DNA of 64,000 nt. Source: JBOGDS01 sp050743075 (lineage in GTDB: Bacteria > Actinomycetota > Actinomycetes > Jiangellales > Jiangellaceae). Positions 48,854-57,248 of this stretch are shown here, piece after piece (within the stretch, counting starts at the first letter, position 1; each line of letters starts with the position of its first letter). The notes below the pieces were generated by a model. It searched no databases and was not told where the DNA came from. It worked only from the letters and a program-made list of their open reading frames with translations. The DNA is taken from contig JBOGDS010000001.1 in NCBI GenBank assembly GCA_050743075.1, positions 31,552 through 95,551 of the forward strand. Reading direction: 5' to 3'. Both the position numbers and the translations under genes were made by a program.

Positions 48854-49090
48854 GTGAAGATCGTATTTACGCTGTTGCTCGTCATCACCAGCCTGCTGCT
48901 GATCGTGCTCGTCCTCCTGCACAAGGGCAAGGGCGGTGGCCTGTCCGACATGTTCGGCGGGGGGGTGTCGTCCTCGCTGGGTGGTTCGTCGATCGCGGAG
49001 CGAAACCTCGACCGGATCACGGTTGCTATCGGGATCCTCTGGGCGGCCAGCATCGTGGGGCTCGGGCTGTTGGCCAAGGCTGCTGTCTGA
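48854..49090 (+). CDS. secG: Preprotein translocase subunit SecG
   Basis: 78 residues with two membrane helices (VFTLLLVITSLLLIVLVLL and ITVAIGILWAASIVGLGLL), the cytoplasmic loop HKGKGGGLSDMFGGG and the conserved SSIAERNLDR. Auxiliary subunit of the SecYEG channel. GTG 48854 gives the usual N-terminus VKIVF; GGAAGGA lies 13 bases upstream, somewhat far. The position after tpiA is conserved in many bacteria. Confidence 0.9.
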   Translation: MKIVFTLLLVITSLLLIVLVLLHKGKGGGLSDMFGGGVSSSLGGSSIAERNLDRITVAIGILWAASIVGLGLLAKAAV

Positions 49091-49132
49091 CCCATCCGGA
49101 AGTCCCGCACGTCCAACGAGGGAGTTTCACCC

Positions 49133-49474
49133 GTGGCAAGTGGCAATGCCATCCGCGGTAGCCGCGTCGGCGCCGGCCCCATGGGCGAGGCGGAGCGCGG
49201 CGAGTCCGCACCGCGCCAGCGCACCGCGTTCTACTGCGCCCAGGGACACGAAACCGTGACCAGCTTCGCTGCCGAGGCTGTGATCCCCGAGCACTGGGAC
49301 TGCCCGCGGTGTGGGCTCCCGGCGAGTCGCGACCGGGAGAACCCGCCCCCCGCGCCGCGCAACGAGCCGTACAAGACCCACCTGGCGTACGTGAAGGAGC
49401 GACGCAGCGACGCCGACGGCGCTGCCATCCTCGAGGAGGCCCTCCAAGGCCTGCGCAGGGTCCGCGACAGCTGA
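49133..49474 (+). CDS. rbpA: RNA polymerase-binding protein RbpA
   Basis: 113 residues. Actinobacteria-specific transcription activator that binds the principal sigma factor and RNA polymerase. N-terminal GNAIRGSRVGAGPMGEAERG, zinc-type core with FYCAQGHETVTSFAAEA and WDCPRCGLPAS, basic linker, and C-terminal sigma-interacting helices (YKTHLAYVKERRSDADGAAI). GTG 49133 has GAGGGAG ten bases upstream. Essential or growth-critical in mycobacteria and Streptomyces. Confidence 0.96.
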   Translation: MASGNAIRGSRVGAGPMGEAERGESAPRQRTAFYCAQGHETVTSFAAEAVIPEHWDCPRCGLPASRDRENPPPAPRNEPYKTHLAYVKERRSDADGAAILEEALQGLRRVRDS

Positions 49475-49601
49475 ATATGACCTGAGGTAGTTCCGGCAAG
49501 CGTGCGCGGCTGGCACACCGCTCGCGATCAACCGCGCGAACTCCCGGCGCTTCGCCGTCAGCGGCGCCGGACCCGGCCGACCGTGCGCATGGCTGAGTCC
49601 G

Positions 49602-50178
49602 GTGATGGATCGCCACGGCGCCGCTGAGCATCGCCGCCGCCTGCTGGACGGTCTTGCCGGGACGGTTATCGAGGTGGGCGCGGGAGACGGCGCCAACTTT
49701 GCCCACGACCCGGACACTGTGACCCAGGTGGTGGCGGTGGAGCCGGAGCCGTACCTGCGGGCCCGGGCGCAGGTCCCAGGCCGGGCGACGGTCCCGGTCG
49801 AGGTGGTCGAGGGGACGGCCGAGCGGCAGCCCGCCGGGGACCGGTCGGTCGACGCCGCAGTGGTGTCGCTGGTGTTGTGCTCCGTAGCGGATCGGCGGGC
49901 GGCGCTGGGTGAGCTGTTCCGAGTGTTGCGGCCAGGTGGGGGGTTGCGCTATTACGAGCACTTCGCCGCCGAGCAGCCCGGCAGGCTGAGTCGGGTCCAG
50001 CGGCTTGCTGATGGGAGGCTGCCACGTCAGCCGCGACGCGGCGTCGGCGATCACGGCCGCCGGGTTCGTGATCGAGGAGATCGACCGGTTCGAGTTTCCA
50101 CCGGGTCAGCAGTCACCGGCCTCGCCGCACATCCTCGGGCGGGCCATCCGCCCGGGCGACCCGACGGTTGCGTCATGA
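49602..50178 (+). pseudogene. Class I SAM-dependent methyltransferase, frameshifted
   Basis: Starts around GTG 49602 (MDRHGAAEHRRRLLDGLAG), SAM-binding IEVGAGDGANF, VAVEPEPYLRARA and LFRVLRPGGGLRYYEHF. Near 50010-50020 the reading shifts frame and continues GCHVSRDAASAITAAGFVIE, EIDRFEFPPGQQSPASPHIL to TGA 50176-50178. One or a few bases are missing in the region linking the two parts. The in-frame sequence before the start (AWLSPVM) also looks homologous, so the N-terminus may have been cut off. The stop overlaps the ATG of the next ABC gene, showing an original operon. Confidence 0.75.
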
Positions 50179-50885
50179 CGGGCAACGGGATCGACGTGCG
50201 TGGCCTGTCGAAGTCGTTCGGTGCCGTGCGTGCGGTCGACGACCTGACGTTCAGCGTGGCACCGGGGACCGTGACCGCGTTCCTCGGACCGAATGGTGCC
50301 GGCAAGACCACCACGTTGCGGATGCTCGTCGGCCTGGTGCGCCCCGATGCCGGTACAGCCACCATCGCAGGCCAGGCCGCGCGCACCTGCAGGTCTTTTG
50401 CACCGTGAACGGCTACCCGCCACGCCGGGCCGATGAGGTGCTCGAGCTGGTCGGTTTCGCCCGGCAGGCCGGCGACGGGTGGGCGGGTATTCGCTGGGGA
50501 TGCGGCAGCGGCTCGCTCTCGGGGTCGCGATGCTGGGTGATCCGCAGGTCTTGGTGCTGGACGAGCCGGCCAACGGGCTCGACCCCGAGGGAATCGTGTG
50601 GAGGCGGCGACTCCTGCGCGATCTCGCCGCTCAGGGCCGGACCGTGCTGGTGTCGAGCCACGTGCTCACCGAGATGCAGCAATTGGTCGATCACGTCGTG
50701 ATCATCGATGCCGGGCGGCCTGGTGTACCAGGGAGCGGTGAGCGAACTGGCCGGCAGGTGAAGACCGCAGATCGAGGTGCGAACCCGGCAGGTCGATGTG
50801 CTGCGCGCAGCGTTCGCCGACCGAGCTGACGTGACCCTCGAGGTGGTCGGCAACGACCCGGCTGCACGTGAGTGGCCTCGACGCC
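50175..50885 (+). pseudogene. ABC transporter ATP-binding subunit, multiply broken
   Basis: ATG 50175: GIDVRGLSKSFGAVRAVDDL, Walker A FLGPNGAGKTTTLRML. After GTATIAG there is an apparent loss of about 25 residues and a frameshift (RAHLQVFCTVNGYPPRRADE), then another near 50480 (GGYSLGMRQRLALGVAMLGD with a signature-like LGMRQR, VLVLDEPANGLDPEGI). A third shift lies near 50720, and the remaining piece ends RLHVSGLDA at about 50885, short of the usual end. It was probably the ATPase of a bacitracin/antibiotic-type exporter. Its end abuts the truncated end of a second ABC ATPase on the other strand. Confidence 0.8.
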
Positions 50886-51160
50886 ACCGCAGAGAACTGG
50901 CTGGTGACGCCGATCGCCTTGCGGACAGAGTCGGGGTCGCCGGCCAGGTCGTGGCCGGCGACCCGCGCCTGGCCGGCGTCGGTATCGATCAGCGTGGAGA
51001 GGATCTGGACGGTGGTGGTCTTGCTGGCGCCGTTCGGGCCGAGCAGCGCGAAGATCGTGCCCTCGGCGACGACCAGGTCGACGCCGTCCAGGACCGTCTG
51101 CTCGCCGTACGACTTGCGCAGCCCGGTGGCGACGATCGTCGGTTGCCGATCGGTAGTCAT
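50886..51160 (-). pseudogene. DrrA-type ABC ATPase, N-terminal fragment
   Basis: ATG 51160: MTTDRQPTIVATGLRKSYGE, ALLGPNGASKTTTVQILSTL and TDAGQARVAGHDLAGDPDSV up to GVTSQFSAV, where similarity to daunorubicin-resistance ATPases stops after about 90 residues (full length about 320). The Walker A lysine loop reads GPNGASKTT, with Ser in place of the invariant Gly before Lys, which should destroy ATP binding. The signature and Walker B are absent. A dead fragment joined tail-to-tail to the plus-strand ABC pseudogene at about 50885. Confidence 0.8.
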
Positions 51161-51308
51161 GGTTCCTCGCTTCCTGAGTCGCCCAGCGGATGCGCTGGCC
51201 GTTTCGACTACCGTCGGCGAGGTCGCTGACAGCACCGTGAGCGCGCGCTGACACGGTGCTGCCACCAGTGTTGTGCGGGGGACTTGGCGAAGCTTGCCGG
51301 CAGTGGCG

Positions 51309-52691
51309 TCAGACGTGGCTGGCCGGCGGGATGTTCTGGTTGAGCCGGAACAGGTTGCCCGGGTCGTAGCGGCGCTTGACCTGCGTGAGCCTGTCCCAGG
51401 TCGACCCGGGGTACGCGGCCCGGATCCGAGCCTCACCTTCGTCGCCGAGGAAGGCGACGTACGCGCCGGAGTCGTTCTGCTCGAGCATGCCAGCCAGCCC
51501 AGTGACCCACGACGTGGCCTCGACCAGCTGGCCGGAATTCTGCACAACGGCCGCTACGTTGACCATGATCTTGCTCTTCCGGTGGGCGAAGGCAGTGGCG
51601 TCCGACGGCACCCGGGCGACCGCACCGCCGAGCACTCGCAGCTGGACCGCGCGCATCGGCGCCGCACCAGCCCGTAGCTGGTCGACGATCGTCTCGGCGA
51701 CACGGAGGTCGACCGAGTCCACGAACATCGTGCGTGACGAGTAGATCGGGCGGTAGCCCTCCTCCGGGGGTGGGTAGATCTGCGGATAGGGCATCGGGCG
51801 AACCATGTCGACGATCGGCGTGCCGAGAGCACGCAACGGCGCTACGACGCGCTGGCCTTCGTCGGCTGGACCGGCGTAGGCCAGCAGGGCCATGACGACG
51901 AGCTTGCCGTGGTGCTCGGCCGGGAGGAACGGCATCGGCGGGGCTGGCATGACGTTGGCGATGACGGACAGCTCGTTCGCAGCGGCCCCGGCTTCGGCGA
52001 CGAACGCCGCGACGATCTCTGGCGTCGCCGGCAGCATGAGCATGCCGCCCAGCACAGTGCTCACCTCGTGCAGGCGGTACTGGAAGCGGGTGGCAACGCC
52101 GAAGTTGCCGCCGCCACCGCGGATCGCCCAGAACAGGTCTGGACGTGACTCGCCGTCGACGTGGAGAAGCCGGCCGTCGGCGGTGACGACATCGGCAGCG
52201 AGCAACGAGTCGATCGTCAGGCCGTGCTTGCGTGCCAGATAGCCGACGCCGCCGGCCAGCGTGATCCCCCCGATGCCGACCGAACCGGCGTCGCCGAAGC
52301 CGGTCGCCAAGCCGTGCTCGCCGGTTACGGTTGTGTACTCGGCTGCCGTCAGCCCGGTCTCGGCCCACGCGGTGCGGTTCTCGACGTCGATCTCGATGGC
52401 TCGCATCGCGGACATGTCGAGCACGATGCCGCCATCGGACGTGCCATGACCGGCTCCGCTGTGGCCGCCGCTGCGGACCGCCAGCTCGAGCCCGGTGTCA
52501 CGCGCGAGCGAGACGACGCGAGACACCTCACCGGCATTCGCCGGCCGGACGACCACCGCGGGGTGGCGGTCGATCCCGTCGGCGAACACCGAGCGAGCTT
52601 GGTCGTACTCGCCGTCACCCGGGGCGATCACCTGGCCGGCAAGATCGGTGCGGAGTTGGGGAATGGACAATGTTGTGCTCACGGGGGACAC
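51309..52691 (-). CDS. FAD-linked oxidoreductase (BBE-like)
   Basis: 460 residues from GTG 52691, with AGGAG seven bases upstream. PCMH-type FAD domain: VVVRPANAGEVSRVVSLARD, the FAD-attachment His77 in VRSGGHSGAGHG, GFGDAGSVGIGGITLAGGVG and IRGGGGNFGVATRF. The C-terminal BBE segment ends YDPGNLFRLNQNI. The Cys that makes the second FAD bond in many relatives is absent (DAGSVG), so single covalent linkage is expected. Such enzymes oxidise sugars, alkaloids or polyketides; substrate unknown. Intact within a region of broken genes. A ~100-bp fragment of a related gene lies at 54405-54508. Confidence 0.9.
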   Translation of the reverse strand: MSPVSTTLSIPQLRTDLAGQVIAPGDGEYDQARSVFADGIDRHPAVVVRPANAGEVSRVVSLARDTGLELAVRSGGHSGAGHGTSDGGIVLDMSAMRAIEIDVENRTAWAETGLTAAEYTTVTGEHGLATGFGDAGSVGIGGITLAGGVGYLARKHGLTIDSLLAADVVTADGRLLHVDGESRPDLFWAIRGGGGNFGVATRFQYRLHEVSTVLGGMLMLPATPEIVAAFVAEAGAAANELSVIANVMPAPPMPFLPAEHHGKLVVMALLAYAGPADEGQRVVAPLRALGTPIVDMVRPMPYPQIYPPPEEGYRPIYSSRTMFVDSVDLRVAETIVDQLRAGAAPMRAVQLRVLGGAVARVPSDATAFAHRKSKIMVNVAAVVQNSGQLVEATSWVTGLAGMLEQNDSGAYVAFLGDEGEARIRAAYPGSTWDRLTQVKRRYDPGNLFRLNQNIPPASHV

Positions 52692-52779
52692 CTGCATACT
52701 CCTCATCGGTGGTCGAACGGACTGCTGAACCAGCCTGCCAAGTCGCTCGGACACTCGCCGAGCCAATTTCTGTCGAGCG

Positions 52780-53055
52780 TCACGAGGCGAGGTTCTTCAG
52801 CATCTCGAGGCGACGCTGGTACTCCTGCTCGTCGATCTCGCCGGCGGCGTACCGCTCCGCCAGCCGACGTTCACCCGCCTGCTGGCCGGCCTGCTGGCCG
52901 CGGCGTCGGGCGAAGATCACAACGGCGGTGATGGCGCCGACGACGACCAGGAACCAGGCGATCGGGAACACCACCCACCAGCCGTCAGCCCCGCCGGGAC
53001 CGTCGTTCCATCGCTCGGCGCCGATGGCGACGAGCCGTTCTGCTGCCTCGATCAT
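52780..53055 (-). CDS. SHOCT-domain membrane protein
   Basis: 91 residues. One membrane helix (WWVVFPIAWFLVVVGAITAV), a basic Gln-rich stretch, and a C-terminal SHOCT motif ERRLAERYAAGEIDEQEYQR. SHOCT domains are short oligomerisation modules attached to many membrane or envelope proteins. ATG 53055 has GAGGAGG five bases upstream. 88 bases upstream of the oxidase gene on the same strand. Function unknown. Confidence 0.88.
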   Translation of the reverse strand: MIEAAERLVAIGAERWNDGPGGADGWWVVFPIAWFLVVVGAITAVVIFARRRGQQAGQQAGERRLAERYAAGEIDEQEYQRRLEMLKNLAS

Positions 53056-53262
53056 GACTGCCTCCTCGTTCGTTTCCTGACATCTCCAGCGTCCAGGTCA
53101 CGCAGGCTTCGCGCGTCAGCGTCGAGGCTGACTTCCACTGCCGCTTCGCGACGTACGGCCATGAGCTCCGGATACGTCGGGTGGCGTAGGTTCGCAGCGG
53201 AGCGGACGTAGGCGAAGACGGCAGGTGGTCAGCCGCCTGCATGGCACGCCGAGGCGCTGCCG
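53056..53262. other. Spacer with no supported gene
   Basis: About 200 bases between the SHOCT gene and repeat D2. Open frames here have poor codon use and no family similarity. A partial match to the repeat arm (ATGGCACGCC at 53241) may be a decayed third arm. Confidence 0.5.
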
Positions 53263-53328
53263 ATGGCACGGTGAACCGTCGCTCCGGCGTCCTGATTGCC
53301 CCTTTTGTGGAACGGTTCACCGTGCCAT
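53263..53328 (+). repeat. Palindromic repeat family D, copy 2
   Basis: 66-bp element. 17-bp perfect arms ATGGCACGGTGAACCGT / ACGGTTCACCGTGCCAT (53263-53279, 53312-53328) with a 32-base loop. Same size and right half as copy 1 at 24160; the central C/G change occurs on both arms, keeping the pairing. Confidence 0.75.
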
Positions 53329-53372
53329 GTGGGGCGCGCGGGACGGCACGGGCGAGGAGACCGTCGCCGCCC

Positions 53373-53556
53373 GTGCTCGACGTGCTCTTCGGCCGGGACG
53401 TGGCCGATCCCCACCGGTGGCTTGACGACCCCCACGACGAGCGGACCCGGAGGTGGTCGATGGAACAGGACTCGCTGTACGCGAGGATGGCCGCGACCTG
53501 GCCCGGCCGCGCCACAGTTTCGCGCCGTGGACGAGCTGCTGGCGGTGCTGGGCAAC
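53373..53556 (+). pseudogene. N-terminal fragment of an S9 (prolyl oligopeptidase) peptidase
   Basis: Reads DVLFGRDVADPHRWLDDPHD, ERTRRWSMEQDSLYARMAAT, then in the next frame FRAVDELLAVLG. The D-P-x-R-W-L-D/E-D-P and W-x-x-x-Q-D/N pattern is the start of prolyl endopeptidases; the rest of this ~680-residue enzyme is missing. Confidence 0.6.
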
Positions 53557-53643
53557 CGCTTCCGACTGCGTCTGTTGCCGCCCTACGCCTTGATGACCGA
53601 GAACGCCTCTGCGGAGCTCCGCAGCTGGTCGCCGGTCAGCGTG

Positions 53644-53649
53644 TACGGT
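53644..53649 (+). promoter_or_regulatory. Putative -10 box (TACGGT) of vapBC
   Basis: TACGGT ends 6 bases before ATG 53656; leaderless arrangement. Confidence 0.45.
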
Positions 53650-53655
53650 ACGTGT

Positions 53656-53871
53656 ATGGCCAAGGTGCGGACCAACATCGAGATCGAGGACGACTACGTA
53701 CGGGCGATCATGCGCCGGTACCACTTGCGGACGAAGACCGACGTCGTGGACCTTGCGCTGCGCACGCTTGCGGCTGAGCCGATGACACGCGAGGAGGCGC
53801 TAGCCATGCGGGGCTCGCACTCGATCGACGAGGTGCCCCGCGATCAGCCGCCCCGCGGCGCTGCGGCGTGA
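53656..53871 (+). CDS. vapB: VapB-type antitoxin
   Basis: 71 residues. AKVRTNIEIEDDYVRAIMRR followed by YHLRTKTDVVDLALRTLA is the ribbon-helix-helix-like DNA-binding half of VapB (DUF2191) antitoxins; the tail (EEALAMRGSHSIDEVPRD) would occupy the toxin active site. ATG 53656 is chosen from the family N-terminus and the -10 box; the open frame upstream is unrelated. The stop overlaps the vapC start by 4 bases (GTGA). Confidence 0.9.
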   Translation: MAKVRTNIEIEDDYVRAIMRRYHLRTKTDVVDLALRTLAAEPMTREEALAMRGSHSIDEVPRDQPPRGAAA

Positions 53872-54278
53872 TCCTCGCCGACACCTCAGCCTGGATAGAG
53901 TTCGATCGAGCTACGGGCAGCCCGGCCGATGTGCGGCTGACCGAACTCATCTCAGGTGATGGCGAGCTTGCCGTCACCGAGCCCGTCGTCGCGGAGGTTG
54001 CAGCCGGCGCCCGCACTGACGAGCGGGAAGCCGCGCTCCGGCACCTGCTGGCACGATGTCGCTTGTTGCCCTTTGACAGTGTGGCCGACTTCGACGGCGC
54101 GGTTCGTATCTACCGGCGCTGCCGACAGGCTGGGATCACCCCTCGCGGGCTTGTCGACTGCATGATTGCTGCGGTCGCTCTGCGGGTCGGCGCCTCCGTC
54201 TTAGCCCACGACGCCGACATGGCGCACATCGCCGACGTCATGCCACTCAAGCTTGACGGCGCGAGTCTGTGCCCGTAA
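53868..54278 (+). CDS. vapC: VapC-type PIN-domain toxin (RNase)
   Basis: 136 residues. PIN active-site acids: Asp5 in ILADTSAWIEF, Glu43 in EPVVAEVAAG, Asp97 in GLVDCMIAAVAL and Asp115/Asp117 in LAHDADMAHIA. Mg2+-dependent RNase, inhibited by VapB; mycobacterial VapCs usually cut tRNA or rRNA. Translation is coupled to vapB. The pair sits intact inside a stretch of gene fragments, consistent with a mobile or self-maintaining module. Confidence 0.93.
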   Translation: MILADTSAWIEFDRATGSPADVRLTELISGDGELAVTEPVVAEVAAGARTDEREAALRHLLARCRLLPFDSVADFDGAVRIYRRCRQAGITPRGLVDCMIAAVALRVGASVLAHDADMAHIADVMPLKLDGASLCP

Positions 54279-54404
54279 CGCTGACCGTCAGCTCTGGTGG
54301 GCCTCCTCCCCGACTCTCCCCACCGCCGACCAGGCCGGGCTCGCCGACCCAACGCCGGTGAACAACTGAAGGAGTCGGCGCCGGCCGTCCGTCGTACTGT
54401 GCCC
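54279..54404. other. Spacer without visible gene
   Basis: No open frame with credible codon use, start signal or family similarity; it precedes a row of gene fragments. Confidence 0.5.
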
Positions 54405-54508
54405 TGCACCGCTGTGGCCGCCGCTTCGGACGGCAAGCTCCAGCCCTGTCTCCCGTGCGAACGAGACGACGCGCGAGACCTCGTTGGCGTTCGCTGGACG
54501 GACGATAC
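54405..54508 (-). pseudogene. Fragment of a second BBE-like FAD oxidase
   Basis: About 100 bases that align base by base with 52455-52550 of the intact oxidase gene on the same strand (both contain CGCTGTGGCCGCCGCT and ACGAGACGACGCG). On the minus strand it reads approximately VRPANANEVSRVVSFAREt-GLELAVRSGG in broken form. It covers only the FAD-attachment region. Confidence 0.65.
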
Positions 54509-54540
54509 GTTGACGGCGCGCCAGCGGGGCGTGGGCTGAT

Positions 54541-54686
54541 TCGATCTGCTCGAAGCGATGGCCAGGCTGCGGCCGGAGAACCGGGACCTTGGTGATCTCG
54601 GTGCGGTGCCGGGCGGTGGCGAAGGGGCGACTCGGCTGCTGGCGCCGCTCATCGTGCCGGATCAGCCTGGGATGCCACGCTTGTGA
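54541..54686 (+). pseudogene. C-terminal fragment of an unrecognised protein
   Basis: Good codon use and frame FDLLEAMARLRPENRDLGDL, GATRLLAPLIVPDQPGMPRL then TGA 54684-54686, with no start. I do not recognise the family. Another minus-strand C-terminal scrap (MITSVDTDFTLTSGPPELNA, ending at about 54734) follows between here and 54828. Confidence 0.35.
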
Positions 54687-54827
54687 TCGTCGGTCTTGGA
54701 CGACGCGACTACGCCTCCTGTACGGCGCGTAGTCAGCGGGTGGCCTGTGCGTGGAAGGCGGCGTTCAGCTCGGGTGGGCCGCTGGTGAGAGTGAAGTCGG
54801 TGTCGACCGAGGTGATCATCCAGACGA

Positions 54828-55408
54828 GTGCCTGGCCTCAGCGAGATCGAGCAGCGGCGCTGGCAGGCGATGCAGAACTTCAACGACGGCTACCTGCAGT
54901 GCAACTCCAAGCGGCCGCAGACGGTGACCTACGGGCTGCACGACTCACCGGTCGGCCAGCTCGCCTGGATCGTAGAGAAGTTCAAGGAGCTGACCGATCC
55001 GGAGGACGGACTGCCCGAGGACAGCATCGACCGCGACCGCATGCTGACCGACGTCTCGCTGTACTGACTGGCCGGCACGGCCGGATCTGCGGCGCAGGTC
55101 TACTACGAGGAAGTTCCGCGAACGCCTGGAACGAGGCCGCCGGCGACTGGAGCGCCGACTCGGATGACAGCACGGATGAAAGCACGGCAGGCAGCACAGG
55201 CTGGGGCGACGGCGGAGACGACTGGGCAGCGACCCGGCGCGGGACGGTGCCCACCGGTGTGCTGGTCCCCACCCACGACGTGACCATCCGCCGCTGGGCC
55301 GAGCGGGACCACAACGTCGTGCACTGGAGCGAGCTCGACCGCGGCGGCCACTTCCTCGCGATGGAGGCGCCCGACCTGCTGATCGGCGACATTCGCGAGT
55401 TCTTCCGG
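54828..55408 (+). pseudogene. Epoxide hydrolase-like alpha/beta hydrolase, C-terminal half, disrupted
   Basis: Begins mid-protein at GLSEIEQRRWQAMQNFNDGY, LQCNSKRPQTVTYGLHDSPV, GQLAWIVEKFKELTDPEDGL, DRDRMLTDVSLY and then TGA (55065-55067) where relatives have Trp. After LAGTAGSAAQVYYEE a frameshift near 55110 leads to SANAWNEAAGDWSADSDDST, an odd Asp/Ser/Thr-rich insert. The C-terminus follows: GVLVPTHDVTIRRWAERDHN and VVHWSELDRGGHFLAMEAPD, with the catalytic His in GGHFLAMEAPDLL. The N-terminal half, including the nucleophile Asp, is missing. Confidence 0.8.
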
Positions 55409-55634
55409 TGCGCTGACATGAGCCCCCGCGCGCAGTACGAGATAGGCAACTGCTGCCGCGAGCCGATCGACGTAGCGCCGTATGTCGGTCCCCGAGCATC
55501 TCCTGCCCACCTCGACCTGATCCTCGACACAGGCCGGGCGAGTGGTGGGCCGATCTCTACGGCCCGGCCAGGCCGGCGCAGCCAGTGGGAGGTGCGGGTG
55601 AAGCAGTTCCGATACGACCGACCCCTCCGCCGAT
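55409..55634. other. Spacer with possible coding scraps
   Basis: A proline-rich C-terminus-like run (WWADLYGPARPAQPVGG, ending TAG 55636-55638) reads on the plus strand without a start. No gene can be supported. Confidence 0.4.
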
Positions 55635-56797
55635 CTAGGTACGGTCGGCGCGACTCGTTGCGAGGACCTCGACCACCACCAGAGCTAGGACGGCCAGCGC
55701 GGCCAGTACCAGCCCCACCGCGGCGGTCGGCTGTTCCCAGAAGACGAACGCCACGCAGGCCAGCGCGACGATCCCGGCCCGGAGCGCGCTGCGGTTGCGC
55801 CGGACCCACGCGTTGCCGTTCCCGCCCGCCGCGTCCAGCAGCCGCTGGAACGCGGCCCGGGTGCGGACGGCCGTCCCGGACGGCCCCGCGAGGAACGCCC
55901 CTCCGGCGACGACGAGGGCAGCGACCAGCACGGCGCGCACGCCGGTCCGGAGGAACCGGACGACCGTGTCGAAGACGTCGGCCGCTGCGGCCATCGAAAC
56001 CCGGGCCGGCAGCCGGTCCAGATAGAGACTCCGGCCGACCGCGAGAGCAACGGCGAGCAGGACCATCGACGCGGCGACACCCAGGCTCGCGCGCATGAGC
56101 GTCCGCCTGCGGTCGCGGGCCGCGAGCACGCCGATCGCGAGGCACGCCAGGCTGACCCACGGCAGGACGGGCCCCACCGGTCGAGCAGCCGGAATCCGGC
56201 CTGGGCCCGGCTCAGGTCGGTCGTGTGGACGATCGTGAACTGGGTCTGGACGGCCGGGACGCGCGCGGCGAGGGTGAACCCGTCGTCGACCAGTCGCTGC
56301 TTGACCGCCTCGACGACCGCACCGAGGTCGAGGCTGACGGTCCCGTCCGCCGCGGTCAGGACTCCCTGTTCCTCTCCGGACAGCAGGGCGACGAGCTCGG
56401 CGTGGGCCCGCGTGTTCGCGCGCACCCACAACCGCTCGAACGCGTCGCTGCGCACGAAGTCGCCGACGCGATCCCGGACGAACTCGCGAACACCGACCGC
56501 GGCCGAGCCGGCGAGGCCTCTCAACGCGTCGGCGACCCGCGGCGGCACGCCTTGGCCGGCCAGAGCGTCGATTCCCTCGTCGACCAGGTCGGCGATGTCG
56601 AGACGGCCGAGGATCTCGTCGGTGACCCGGTCGGCAACGGCCTCCTGGATCGTCGGATCCGACGCCAGCGGCGTGACGGTGGCGACGTGCCGTTCGGTGT
56701 CGGTCACCTGGTTGCTGGTCCAGACGCCCACGACCGACACCGGCGCGAGGACGCAGCCCACGATGATGAGCGCGCGGCAGAGGTCACTGTCCGCCAC
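55635..56797 (-). pseudogene. Multi-pass membrane protein, frameshifted in the middle
   Basis: From GTG 56797: ALIIVGCVLAPVSVVGVW helix, TDTERHVATVTPLASDPTIQ, a long extracytoplasmic region (QEAVADRVTDEILGRLDIAD) up to QAGFRLLDR. Near 56180 the frame shifts and continues GPVLPWVSLACLAIGVLAAR with three more helices to TAG. One base appears to be missing. No enzyme family recognised; similar N-out proteins are common in actinobacteria. Next to the RDD gene, which ends 5 bases upstream, so they were one operon. Confidence 0.75.
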
Positions 56798-56801
56798 ATG
56801 G

Positions 56802-57248
56802 CTACTGCCGGCCGTGGTCGGCCTGGTAGACGACGACGGTCCCGCACGCGTAGTCGAGCAACGAGCGGCGCCGGTGATCGACCAGGACGAGAACCATGCC
56901 GAGCAACCAGACCGGAGCAAGTGCGAGGCCGATGAGTGCGCGGACCAGGGACCGGGAGAAGGCCAGGTGCGCACCGTCGCTGCGCCGGATGGCCACGCCT
57001 GCTGTCATGTTGCCCAGCGTCTGGCCGGTGGTCCACCAGGACAGCGAGAAGTAGACCGTCGGAAGCAGGCCGACGACCACGGCGGACGTCACGGTCGCCC
57101 AGCCTGGTGTCCCGCGGAGCAAGACGTCGGTTCCGCCGACGACGAGAGCGACCGTCGCCCCCGCGGCGACGGTCACGACCACGACGTCGATGGCGAGCGC
57201 GACCAGCCGCGACACCAGGCCGGCATACGCTTCAGGTGGCAGGCTCAT
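56802..57248 (-). CDS. RDD-family membrane protein
   Basis: 148 residues. SLPPEAYAGLVSRLVALAID begins with the R-x(3)-A-x-x-I-D first-helix motif of RDD proteins. Three to four membrane helices follow, with the second marker TTGQTLGNMTAGVAIRRSDG and the third VDHRRRSLLDYACGTVVV. RDD proteins act in ion exchange or are uncharacterised. ATG 57248 lies inside the end of the upstream gene (17-base overlap), implying coupled translation. Function here unknown. Confidence 0.88.
   Translation of the reverse strand: MSLPPEAYAGLVSRLVALAIDVVVVTVAAGATVALVVGGTDVLLRGTPGWATVTSAVVVGLLPTVYFSLSWWTTGQTLGNMTAGVAIRRSDGAHLAFSRSLVRALIGLALAPVWLLGMVLVLVDHRRRSLLDYACGTVVVYQADHGRQ

Noticed and set aside
48371..48922. 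Minus-strand frame opposite the 48392 frame and secG
   Set aside because: Runs across the secG coding strand, lacks a ribosome binding site and shows no family similarity.
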